64,000 nt of DNA from Acanthosepion esculentum (Eukaryota; Mollusca; Cephalopoda; Sepiida; Sepiidae). The stretch lies in assembly GCA_964036315.1 (NCBI GenBank), contig OZ038517.1, positions 19,642,886 through 19,706,885 on the forward strand. Reading direction: 5' to 3'. Shown piece by piece: positions 54,801 to 64,000 of the stretch (the stretch's first letter is position 1; each line of letters begins with the position of its first letter). A program made the position numbers and the translations under genes. A model generated the notes under the pieces. It searched no databases and was not told the DNA's origin. It saw only the letters and a list, made by a program, of their open reading frames with translations.

Positions 54801-55935
54801 CTTCAGTATCTGTCTATATTTCCGAGATGAGGTATTATGTACACTATTTACATTATTCGGACTATTGTCCTCATCTTTGTCGTCATATTTATTACAACGT
54901 TTCGGCTCTTCAGTATCTGTCTATATTTCCAAGATGAGGTATTATGTACACTATTTACATTATTCGGACTATTGTCCTCATCTTTGTCGTCATATTTATT
55001 ACAACGTTTCGGCCCGTCAGTATCTGTCTATATTCCCGAGATGAGGTATTATGTACAGTATTTACATTATTCGGTCTATTGTCCTCATCTTTGTCGTCAT
55101 ATTTATTACAACGTGTCGGCTCTTCAGTATCTGTCTATATTTCCGAGATGAGGTATTATGTACACTATTTACATTATTCGGTCTATTGTCCTCATCTTTG
55201 TCGTCATATTTATTACAACGTTTCCGCCCTTCAGTATCAGTCTATATTTCCGAGATGAGGTATTATGTACACTATTTACATTATTCGGTCTATTGTCCTC
55301 ATCTTTGTCGTCATATTTATTACAACGTGTCGGCCCTTCAGTATCTGTCTATATTTCCGAGATGAGGTGTTATGTACACTATTTACATTATTCGGACTAT
55401 TGTCCTCATCTTTGTCGTCATATTTATTACAACGTTTCGGCCCTTCAGTATCTGTCTATATTGCTGAGTTGAGGTATTATGTACACTATTTACATTATTC
55501 GGACTATTGTCCTCATCTTTGTTGCCATATTTATTACAACGTTTCGGCCCTTCAGTATCTGTCTATATTTCTGAGATGAGGTATTATGTACACTATTTAC
55601 ATTATTCGGACTATTGTCCTCATCTTTGTCGTCATATTTATTACAACGTTTCGGCCCTTCAGTGTCTGTCTATATTTCCGAGATGAGGTATTATGTACTA
55701 TATTTACATTATTCGGTCTATTATCCTCATCTTTGTCGTCATATTTATTACAACGTGTCGGCCCTTCAGTATCTGTCTATATTTCCGAGATGAGGTATTA
55801 TGTACTCTATTTACATTATTCGGTCTATTATCCTCATCTTTGTCGTCATATTTATTACAACGTGTCGGCCCTTCAGTATCTGTCTATATTTCTGAGATGA
55901 GGTATTATGTACACTATTTACATTATTCGGACTAT
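39851..55935 (+). repeat. 107-bp satellite, 150 monomers plus a partial (16.1 kb)
   Basis: Monomers begin 'gtattatgtacactatttac' and include 'ctcatctttgtcgtcatatt', 'acaacgtgtcggcccttcag' and 'ctgtctatatttccgagatg'. First and last starts (39851 and 55902) are 16051 bp apart, i.e. 150 x 107 + 1. The visible indels are one lost base near 43000 and one gained base near 43365 and near 47965, which sum to the observed +1. Variant monomers ('atatatattacaacg', 'tctatttttctcatc', 'ttgacgtcatattt', 'cagcatctgtc') mark higher-order periods of 642, 1819, 2033, 4495 and 5885 bp. Serial 104-codon open frames arise because three 107-bp units equal 107 codons with one stop. Confidence 0.99.
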
Positions 55936-56276
55936 CGAGGCTAAGTTTGATTTTATAATGAATTTCTTATCTAGGGACTTGTATCGCTTCATGCTAATGA
56001 ACTTGCCCGACTTTTCCTTTATTCATCAGCACTCCTAGACCTAAAATTTTTTAAAAAGCAATAAAATCTTTGCTCCTTGCATATCATGAATGTTCATCAG
56101 GTTAACTGGAAAGTCGGGCAAATTTATGGAAGACATGAGGTGATACAATTGAATGTTTAATAAACGAAAGTAAGTAGTTAATGTATTTGTTTTGTTTTGT
56201 TTTTTACTGAGCACTCCTATACCTAAAATTCAATAATCTTTTTGCTCTAGGATATAATTACTTGTCACAAAATAAA

Positions 56277-56333
<57 letters not shown>

Positions 56334-56723
56334 GGTGTCCATAAAGCTCGTGTGCACTTTTTAAAATTTATAACTTTATTTGTATTTGTGATAGAAATAA
56401 TTTGTAAAAAGGATTAGAAAGAAGTAAATCTATATTTTTTAAGATTTTATTGAAATTTTATTTAAGTTTCGACATGTCCTCCATCATTAGCAATACAAAG
56501 GGTAATACGATTTTGCAGTTCACAGAAAACATTTGCCAACTGATTTACAGTAATGCCTGAAATCACATTAGTTATTTTAGCTATACTTAAAACTAGGTAC
56601 ATTAAACTTTATAACATTTTTCCAGATTATTTCTATCGCAAATAGAAATAAAGTTATAATCTGCCCAGAGACACGCGAACTTTATGGACACCCTTTATAT
56701 ATAGAAAAGATATAAAGAGAAAG
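55936..56723. other. ~0.8-kb insertion splitting a 107-bp monomer
   Basis: The satellite stops inside a monomer at 'ttcggactat' (55935) and resumes at 'tttattacaacgtttcgg' (56724), with about 22 bp of the monomer lost. The insert contains AT-rich sequence with a direct repeat ('gcactcctagacctaaaatt' at 56028 and 'gcactcctatacctaaaatt' at 56212), a (TA)n run (56281-56330) and a mariner remnant. Confidence 0.75.
56331..56695 (-). mobile_element. Short mariner/IS630-derived element with transposase C-terminal relic
   Basis: Terminal repeats CAGGGTGTCCATAAAG (56331) and CTTTATGGACACCCT (ending 56695) are flanked by TA. The minus strand from about 56566 reads 'GITVNQLANVFCELQNRI' then 'LCIANDGGHVET' and a stop, the typical C-terminus of IS630/mariner transposases ending in GGHVE. 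The rest of the gene is deleted. Confidence 0.85.
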
Positions 56724-57110
56724 TTTATTACAACGTTTCGGCCGTTGTACGCTCCGGCCTTCTTCAGGTTGTTGGAATGTCAAACTGAGCCCTTTATTTC
56801 GTTCACTAGGGTAGACTGTTCTAGTTCCACGTGCCATGTTTAAAGGATGTCAGTTATCAGTTATCTCCTCAAGGACACATGGCACAGTGGATAAAGGCGA
56901 AAGAGTGTGAGTTCAATACCCGGTTAAGGTAGTGGAAAACGTTAAGAGGGAAATTAACAGGAGATAACTGATAACTGATATCCATTAAACATGACAGGTG
57001 GAACTAGAACTGTCTACCCTAGTGAGCGAAATAAAGGGTTCAGTTTGACATTCTAACCACCTGAAGAAGGCCAGAGCATACAACAGCCAAAACGTTGTAA
57101 TAAATATGGC
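56724..57110. mobile_element. Head-to-head pair of tRNA-headed short elements
   Basis: A minus copy (56724-56872; tail, 'ctccggccttcttcagg', body, head removed) meets a plus copy (56873-57110; 'aaggacacatggcacagtgg', B-box-like 'gagttcaatacc', body, 'ccacctgaagaaggcc'). Between its A and B boxes the plus copy has lost about 30 bp. The plus copy runs directly into the array on its right. The minus copy's tail corresponds to the array on its left. Confidence 0.9.
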
Positions 57111-59331
57111 GACAAAGATGAGGACAATAGTCCGAATAATGTAAATAGTGTACATAATACCTCATCTCAGAAATATAGACAGATACTGAAAGGCCGAAAC
57201 GTTGTAATAAATATGACAAGAAAGATGAGGACAATAATCCGAATAATGTAAATAGTGTACATAATACCTCATCTCAGAAATATAGACAGATACTGAAAGG
57301 CCGAAACGTTGTAATAAATATGACAAGAAAGATGAGGACAATAGTCCGAATAATGTAAATAGTGTACATAATACCTCATCTCAGAAATATAGACAGATAC
57401 TGAAAGGCCGAAACGTTGTAATAAATATGACAACAAAGATGAGGACAATAGTCCGAATAATGTAAATAGTGTACATAATACCTCATCTCGGAAATATAGA
57501 CAGATACTGAAAGGCCGAAACGTTGTAATAAATATGGTGACAAAGATGAGGACAATAGTCCGAATAATGTAAATAGTGTACATAATACCTCATCTCAGAA
57601 ATATAGTCAGATACTGAAAGGCAGAAACGTTGTAATAAATATGACAACAAAGATGAGGACAATAGTCCGAATAATGTAAATAGTGTTCATAATACCTAAT
57701 CTCAGAAATATAGACAGATACTGAAAGGCCGAAACGTTGTAATAAATATGACAACAAAGATGAGGACAATAGTCCGAATAATGTAAATAGTGTACATAAT
57801 ACCTCATCTCAGAAATATAGTCAGATACTGAAAGGCAGAAACGTTGTAATAAATATGACAACAAAGATGAGGACAATAGTCCGAATAATGTAAATAGTGT
57901 ACATAATACCTAATCTCAGAAATATAGACAGATACTGAAAGGCCGAAACGTTGTAATAAATATAACAACAAAGATGAGGACAATAGTCCGAATAATGTAA
58001 ATAGTGTTCATAATACCTAATCTCAGAAATATAGACAGATACTGAAAGGCCGAAACGTTGTAATAAATATGACAACAAAGATGAGGACAATAGTCCGAAT
58101 AATGTAAATAGTGTACATAATACCTCATCTCAGAAATATAGTCAGATACTGAAAGGCAGAAACGTTGTAATAAATATGACAACAAAGATGAGGACAATAG
58201 TCCGAATAATGTAAATAGTGTACATAATACCTAATCTCAGAAATATAGACAGATACTGAAAGGCCGAAACGTTGTAATAAATATGACAACAAAGATGGGG
58301 ACAATAGTCCGAATAATGTAAATAGTGTTCATAATACCTAATCTCAGAAATATAGACAGATACTGAAAGGCCGAAACGTTGTAATAAATATGACAACAAA
58401 GATGAGGACAATAGTCCGAATAATGTAAATAGTGTTCATAATACCTAATCTCAGAAATATAGACAGATACTGAAAGGCCGAAACGTTGTAATAAATATGA
58501 CAACAAAGATGAGGACAATAGTCCGAATAATGTAAATAGTGTACATAATACCTCATCTCGGAAATATAGACAGATACTGAAAGGCCGAAACGTTGTAATA
58601 AATATGACAACAAAGATGAGGACAATAGTCCGAATAATGTAAATAGTGTACATAATACCTCATCTCGGAAATATAGACAGATACTGAAAGGCCGAAACGT
58701 TGTAATAAATATGGTGACAATGATGAGGACAATAGTCCGAATAATGTAAATAGTGTACATAATACCTCATCTCAGAAATATAGTCAGATACTGAAAGGCC
58801 GAAGCGTTGTAATAAATATGACAACAAAGATGAGGACAATAGTCCGAATAATGTAAATAGTGTACATAATACCTCATCTAAGAAATATAGACAGATACTG
58901 AAAGGCCGAAACGTTGTAATATATATGACAACAAAGATGAGGACAATAGTCCGAATAATGTAAATAGTGTACATAATACCTCATCTTGGAAATATAGACA
59001 GATACTGAAAGGCCGAAACGTTGTTATAAATATGACAACAAAGATGAAGACAATAGTTCGAATAATGTAAATAGTGTACATAATACCTCATTTCAGAAAT
59101 ATAGACAGATACTGAAAGGCCGAAACGTTGTAATAAATATGACAAGAAAGATGAGGACAATAGTCCGAATAATTTAAATAGTGTACATAATACCTCATCT
59201 CAGAAATATAGACAGATACTGAAAGGCCGAAACGTTGTAATAAATATGACAAGAAAGATGAGGACAATAGTCCGAATAATATAAATAGTGTACATAATAC
59301 CTCATCTCAGAAATATAGACAGATACTGATG
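57085..59331 (-). repeat. 107-bp satellite, 21 monomers, opposite orientation
   Basis: 'gtacataatac' landmarks run from 57160 to 59300, exactly 20 x 107 bp. Most units carry the 'ggccgaaacgttgtaata' variant rather than the 'ccgacacg' variant (plus-strand 'cgtgtcgg') common in the 16-kb array. The two arms have therefore diverged as groups. Confidence 0.98.
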
Positions 59332-59639
59332 AATTAGTTTCTAAACTAAAATAATACAAATTATAATTACATTAGTAAAGGTAAATCCAGCAACAACAAG
59401 ATTTCCTCACTTTTGTTTATTAGACATGAAATTATATCACTTAGCATCTTCCATAATTTAGCTTGACTTTCAATTATATTGAAGTATATTTTCGAGCGTT
59501 CTTAAATTTTTTTAAAATTAGAATACTAACGATTTTTTTTATTTTTGTTTATAAATACTTGATGCTAAATAAAGTCGTTGCCTTTGCCTTGACAAAGTCC
59601 ATTGGAGGACGAAAATTTTACATTTTGTCTTTATTCATA

Positions 59640-59642
<3 letters not shown>
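59332..59642. other. AT-rich sequence, no gene seen
   Basis: Follows the end of the satellite at 'cagatactgatgaatta'. No recognisable feature. Confidence 0.5.

Positions 59643-59711
<69 letters not shown>
59643..59711. repeat. (TG)n microsatellite
   Basis: TG run of about 68 bp. Confidence 0.98.
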
Positions 59712-59713
<2 letters not shown>

Positions 59714-59744
59714 TAAATGCATTAAAGAAAAAAAAGGCTTCGAG

Positions 59745-59825
59745 TTCATGATCAGCGAGCCAGGTCAGTACTTAGATAGGGGACAAACAGGGATCTCCAT
59801 GTTCTGTAAGCAAAAACCGGATACA
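59745..59825 (+). mobile_element. 5'-truncated 5S-rRNA-like sequence
   Basis: 'gagccaggtcagtacttaga' and 'gttctgtaagc' match the second half of the 5S-like units at 27.5 kb. The first ~45 bp are missing. Probably a truncated head of the 5S/tRNA family. Confidence 0.6.
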
Positions 59826-60039
59826 AAGAATATTTGGGCATGAGACTTGCAAATGCCTTCCTTCTATGTGCCGTATCTCTTCAGGTCGTAAACGATTATG
59901 GCTCTCCACAACTTCCTATCCCTTTGCTAAGCCACCTGCCCCTGGTTCCGTCATCCATTCACCCCTGCCTTCACCTATCTCTCTTGCCCTCAATTTTCCC
60001 CCTGAAACTAATCTCCCCTTTCTCGTTATGGCGATTTGC

Positions 60040-60400
60040 TAAGCGTAGCTTAGATGTGGCACAAGGCCGAAAGTTTTGAGCGCCCAGTGAGGATGGAACT
60101 CACTAATCACTCTTAATTGATCTCGCTAGACAACCTTGCTAGCCATTACACCACGTAGAAGCGATATAGATGTGGCACAAGGTCGAAAGTATGGAGCGCC
60201 CAGTGAGGATCGAACTCAATTGATCTAACGATACAAACCTGCTAACCACTGCACCACGTCGACGTGCTCAAATGTTTTTCTAAGCGTAGCTTAGATGCGG
60301 CACAAGGCCGAAAATGTGCGGCACCCAGTGAGGATCGTAATTGATCTAGCGAGACAATCTTGTTAACCATTACACCACGTCGAAGTGCCCCTGTCTTTCC
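60040..60400 (-). repeat. Three tandem tRNA-like elements
   Basis: On the minus strand, three copies (about 60395-60320, 60270-60195 and 60155-60072) have A-box-like 'gtggtgcagtggttagcagg' and B-box-like 'gagttcgatcctcactgg', with 'ggccttgtgccacatctaag' between copies. The anticodon arms do not fold cleanly. Probably heads of a tRNA-derived short element in tandem. Confidence 0.65.
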
Positions 60401-60602
60401 TCATTATGTCCATGACATTTCAACTGTCTCTTTCTGATTGTGAGTAAAAGTTTTCTTTTAGTTGCCATTTTCTTTAAGGCTTCCTCATTGCTTACTCACT
60501 CCGTTCACTGAATTCTCAGTATCCTTCTGTAGAACCGTGCTTATGTTACCTCCATTTTTCTGCATGTCTCTGGGAAGATTGTCCGGTTTTCCTACAAGAG
60601 AA

Positions 60603-61180
60603 TCTATATCTATAATTCTCAAAATGTGTATGTATGTATGTATGTCTGTAATCGGATGTTGTGTATGCGTTTCCATAGTTTTCATCCGATTTCAATGAAA
60701 TTTTTTTCTGTTTGATAGATAATTCTTCAGTGACGGTTTTGAGTTCAAATTGGCTGGAAAAAATTACAACCTTGAAGGTGAAAAATCGAAAAAACTCATT
60801 TCTTACGCTTTGCGCAAAAATCAAAGAAAAAATTTTAATGTCTGTAAAAAAACAGCGTAGAATCAATTTAGAGAGTTGAAATCTAACGCAAAAGATTATT
60901 AGAATTATAAAAAAAAATTATATGATAAATAATTATTATCGTATATTATTATTATGACGGCCCATGGAAGAGGTTCCTTCCTTGCAAGCTTGAGAACGCT
61001 AAAACGGCCCTTTTCAGGGCCACTCTCCCATTCAAAGTGTACCCCCCCCCCCATTTGGAGATGTGCCTCAGTTGCACCCAATCGTTGTTACTAATATTGA
61101 TTTAAACTTAACCTGCTCCAATTGAACGGCAAAAATTCCCAGTAATGAAAGACCCGGGCAAAGGCGGGTTATACTGCTAG
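60603..61180 (+). mobile_element. Non-autonomous Helitron-like element (578 bp)
   Basis: Starts TCTATATCTATAATTCTC after an A and ends CTAG before a T, the A|TC...CTAG|T pattern of Helitrons. About 12 bp before the end lies a GC-rich hairpin (cccgggc-aaag-gcgggt, slightly mismatched). The interior has 'catccgatttcaatgaaatt' and poly-C, and no RepHel coding sequence. Confidence 0.75.
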
Positions 61181-61384
61181 TTGATATCATATATAGCAAT
61201 GCAATACTCTTTCCTTTGTTTCTAATAAATTGTTCTCTTTCTTAGTTATTTAGCTTTTAGAAAGCTTGCTTTTAATATTCCAATGGTCGTTTGGATTTCA
61301 CTCTCGCATGTTCCATCCTCTGTTCAGACACTTCGCGGATATTTCAACTTCTGCACATGTCTGACGTTGGAATACGAAGTCTGA

Positions 61385-61725
61385 TCAAAAAGGATTGGGA
61401 TCGGTGATATCAAAAAGAAAACTACAACGCATATCAATTCTGCATTTAATCTCCTTCGAAGTAGTCCCCTTCTGCAGCAACACACTTCATCGAGCATCAT
61501 TTCCATTTATGGAAGCATTCCTGGAATTCCATTTTTGGGGAGAGCAAGCAGCTGTCTCGTTGGATTCCTTTGGATTTCATCGACGTCTTGAAATCTTTTC
61601 AATTTCAAGTGGGATTTGATTTTTGGAAGAAGGTAAAAGTTGCAAGGGACGAAATCAGAGAAATGTCGTACTTGACCAAAAACTTCTGCCATAGTTGATT
61701 TTGTTTTACGGCACATCAACACCTC
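61385..61725 (-). pseudogene. Mariner-like transposase C-terminal fragment
   Basis: The minus-strand frame from 61722 reads 'HFSDFVPCNFYLLPKIKSHL', 'RFQDVDEIQRNPTRQLLALP', then after a frameshift 'CVAAEGDYFEGD'. This follows the mariner C-terminal third (SPDLAPCDFFLFPKLK...GGDYFEGD). The aspartate expected in 'APxDF', the third residue of the DD34D triad, is Asn here (PCNF). Both the substitution and the frameshift make it inactive. Confidence 0.8.
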
Positions 61726-62560
61726 AATGGGTTATTTAATGCCGACAAGATTTTTAGGATAGGTTCGTATGAATAGAATAAGTATTCTTTGAAAGAAATC
61801 AGTTTGTAGATCAGGTTTCATTGACGTATTTTTGGTTTGGTTTATTTTGTTTTACAGCATATCAACACCTCAATGGGTTATTTAATACCGACAAGATTTT
61901 GGGGATAGGTTCGTATGAATAGAATATGTATTCTTTGAAGGAAATCAGTTTGTAGATCAGGTTTCATTGACGTATTTTTGGCTTGGTTTATTTTGTTTTA
62001 CGGTATATCAACACCTCAATGGGTTATTTAATGCCGACAAGATTTTTAGGATAGGTTCGTATGAATAGAATATGTATTCTTTGAAAGAAATCAGTTTGTA
62101 GATTAGGTTTCATTGACGTATTTTTGGCTTGGTTTATTTTGTTTTACGGCATATCACCACCTCAATGGGTTATTTAATGCCGACAAGATTTTTAGGATAG
62201 GTTCGTATGAATAGAATAAGTATTCTTTGAAAGAAATCAGTTTGTAGATCAGGTTTCATTGACATATTTTTGGTTTGGTTTATTTTGTTTTACAGCATAT
62301 CAACACCTCAATGGGTTATTTAATACCGACAAGATTTTGGGGATAGGTTCGTATGAATAGAATATGTATTCTTTGAAGGAAATCAGTTTGTAGATCAGAT
62401 TTCATTGATGTATTTTTGGTTTATTTTGTTTTACGGCATATCAACACCTCAATGGGTTATTTAATGCCGACAAGATTTTTAGGATAGGTTCGTATGAATA
62501 GAATATGTATTTTTGTAAGAAATCAGTTTGAAGATAAGGATTCATTGATGTATTTTTGTA
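61700..62560. repeat. ~145-bp tandem repeat, 6 copies
   Basis: 'acctcaatgg' landmarks at 61721, 61869, 62013, 62159, 62305 and 62446 give spacings of 148, 144, 146, 146 and 141 bp. Each unit carries 'gttatttaatgccgacaaga' and 'gaaatcagtttgtagatcag'. It starts inside the 5' side of the mariner fragment, whose sequence supplies the first unit's edge. Confidence 0.9.
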
Positions 62561-62599
62561 AAGAGGGTTTTTTTGTCGAGAATCAAATGCATTGCTAAT

Positions 62600-63190
62600 A
62601 ATTTTTTTCCTAAAAAAGTATTGGTTACTTTTACGATAAAAATGTATTTTTATACTTTTATACCGTTTGATTACAGTTTGATGTTCACTATTTCCCCATA
62701 GCTGAGACCCCCTAACAGGTGCTACCACCTCGGGTCAGGGTGAACCTGAGAACACCAGCAATTGAGAGGTGGTTCTACGCTCCTCAAAATCACCTGCTCA
62801 GAGGCCTTGCTGTCGGATGTAGTTTATCGTTCTTACCCAGGACTCGGGCGCGTTTGAGGGTTAACTGTTTGCCCGTAGCTGGGGCCCTAACAATTGCTAC
62901 CCCGCCGGGTCAGGGTGGACCTGAGAACACCAGCGATTAAGACGTGGTTCCACTCTGCTCAAAGACTCTTGATCAGAGGCCTTGCTGTCGGATGTAGTTT
63001 ACCGTTCTTACGCGTACATGTTTAAAGGTTAAATATTTGCCCATGGCTTGGACCCTAACAGATGCTACCACACCGGGTCAGGGTGAGAACACCAGCAAAT
63101 AAAAGGTGGTTCCACTCTGCTCAAAATCTCCGAATCAGAGACTTTGCTGACGGATGTAGTTTATCGTTATACCCAGGTAGGGGCATAAGT
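62600..63190 (+). repeat. ~175-bp tandem repeats of the 'acctgagaacaccagcaa' family, 3 copies
   Basis: Copies begin near 62695, 62870 and 63043 with 'gctaccacctcgggtcaggg', then 'ggtggttctacgctcctcaa' and 'gctgtcggatgtagtttatc'. The same family occurs singly at 12.74, 13.62, 14.03 and 63.6 kb. A 'ttggttacttttacgataaa' block precedes it, as at 12.66 kb. Confidence 0.85.
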
Positions 63191-63670
63191 CATAGTCACT
63201 GATTAAACCTCAGTGATGAGTTGAGACGACCACACTCTACACACTTTCTTTCCTGGTACTCCTTTCAACAACAGAAGTGAGCGAGTCTGTATGCGCGACA
63301 GGGTCCAAGATCAATTCATTCTGCGCAATTTAGCTCTTTTACCATAGAAGGGGGGCGATACTTTTTGATTCGGCCTTGGATATCTCGTTAAACTTTACTT
63401 GATACGGAAACCAGAATAGCCACGCCTCCGTGATTTTGAGAGCTGTGGCCCCATACTTCTCAGTGGAGTCTCCGGGAGAAAAAGAGGGAGAAGGAGGGTA
63501 TTTAGTTTTGTATAAATATATCTGTTAGTGTTAATGAACTCAATATATTTACGAGTGGTATATCTGCGAAACTTCAAGTCGGACAGATAAGTCATTTGAA
63601 CCTGGGAACAGCAGCAATAGTTACTCTATGTTATAATATTTACCAGTTTGTTTAGGACAACAGGAGGATT
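63191..63670. other. Unassigned sequence, no gene seen
   Basis: Contains a fragment 'aacctgggaacagcagcaat' (63599) of the dispersed family. Otherwise nothing recognised. Confidence 0.5.
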
Positions 63671-63672
63671 TC

Positions 63673-64000
63673 TTTGGTAACAAAGAAAAGAATCCTGAGC
63701 TGTTACGTGACATCTGTCCTTTACGACAGCGAATGCTTGACGATTTCTGCAAGGATGAAGAAGAGACTCGAGGCGACAGAGATGTTTTTCTACAGAAGGA
63801 TGCTGAGGATTTCGTGGACCGAGCATGTGAGCAACGATGAGGTCTTGTAGAGGATGCAGATAGGGAGGAGGCTCATGCTTAGCATCAGGGATAGGCAACT
63901 GAAGTTTCTGGGACACATAATGGGGTAGGAGGGCCTTGAGAATCGGATACTCCCGAACAGAGGGAAAGAGAGACAAGGGAAAGCAGCACACGACATGCCT
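63673..64000 (+). pseudogene. LINE ORF2 C-terminal fragment, running off the window
   Basis: The plus-strand frame reads 'TKKRILSCYVTSVLYDSECL', 'RMKKRLEATEMFFYRRMLRI', 'SWTEHVSNDEVL', stop, 'RRLMLSIRDRQLKFLGHIMG', stop. This is the conserved post-RT region of a widespread animal LINE ORF (LEATEMWFYRRMLRISWTEHVSNEEVLRRM...LRKRQLKFLGHIMR). Two in-frame stops within 100 codons show that it is dead. The RT catalytic core lies upstream and is absent, so the copy is 5' truncated. Confidence 0.9.

Noticed and set aside
39963..55900. Serial 104-codon (and one 211-codon) open frames repeated every 107 or 214 bp
   Set aside because: They overlap in all three frames. The period follows from three 107-bp monomers equalling 107 codons with one stop. 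They are a by-product of the satellite, not a protein family.
39851..55935. CRISPR array
   Set aside because: Monomers are contiguous, with no unique spacers between short repeats, and the context is an animal genome.
60462..60866. Open frames at 60.46-60.87 kb on both strands
   Set aside because: They cross the boundary of the Helitron-like element and show no domain or consistent codon use.

Overview
The window reads as intergenic, repeat-dominated DNA from a large animal genome. I infer a cephalopod mollusc, probably an octopod. The grounds are the mix of long TATC/CT/TA/TG microsatellites, tRNA-, 5S- and U2-related short elements, Penelope-like GIY-YIG fragments, and decayed mariner, Tc1, pogo, hAT, Helitron and LINE copies. 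This is inference from repeat character; no species-specific gene was found. No intact host protein-coding gene can be supported. Almost every open frame longer than 60 codons lies in tandem repeats or in dead transposon ORFs.

Layout. 0-10.6 kb: LINE 3' ends with (AAT)n tails, several copies of a tRNA-headed short element whose tail is a 107-bp tandem repeat, an AT-rich minisatellite (6.2-7.6 kb), a 99-bp-arm foldback (8.06 kb), Penelope-like GIY-YIG remnants, and a composite 5S/tRNA short element on the minus strand (9.1-10.6 kb). 11-19 kb: TATC, CT and TA arrays, three MITE-like elements and a decayed Penelope-like ORF (14.7-15.3 kb). 19.5-21 kb: a 30-bp minisatellite. 21-24 kb: another 107-bp array and U2-snRNA-like repeats. 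24-27.2 kb: a Helitron-like start, then a pogo-like transposon nested inside a hAT-like element that keeps a perfect 8-bp target duplication. 27.4-29.3 kb: twelve tandem 5S-rRNA-like units. 29.7-32.3 kb: a dead mariner and the 3' end of a LINE whose last ~125 bp is tandemly amplified. 33-39 kb: microsatellites, a tRNA-like gene, foldbacks, an LTR and a half-length Tc1 transposase, then a second U2-like array. 39.85-59.33 kb: the dominant feature, a 107-bp satellite. 59.3-64 kb: tRNA-like triplets, a Helitron, a mariner C-terminus, two tandem arrays and a LINE fragment running off the end.

The central biological signal is the 107-bp system. The same monomer occurs as the tail of a short element with A-box/B-box tRNA-like signals. 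The element is repeatedly found in head-to-head inverted pairs and three times beside Penelope-like 3' coding remnants. In the 39.85-59.33 kb block, 150 monomers point one way and 21 the other, around a head-to-head pair of these elements. This suggests one giant inverted structure whose left tail was split by a ~0.8-kb insertion carrying a mariner remnant. The 16-kb arm has a net length error of only 1 bp over 150 periods and carries nested higher-order periods (6, 17, 19, 42 and 55 monomers). A stem flanked by CTGAAGA and GAAA at the element/array junction resembles, but does not fully match, the hammerhead core known from Penelope-like elements.
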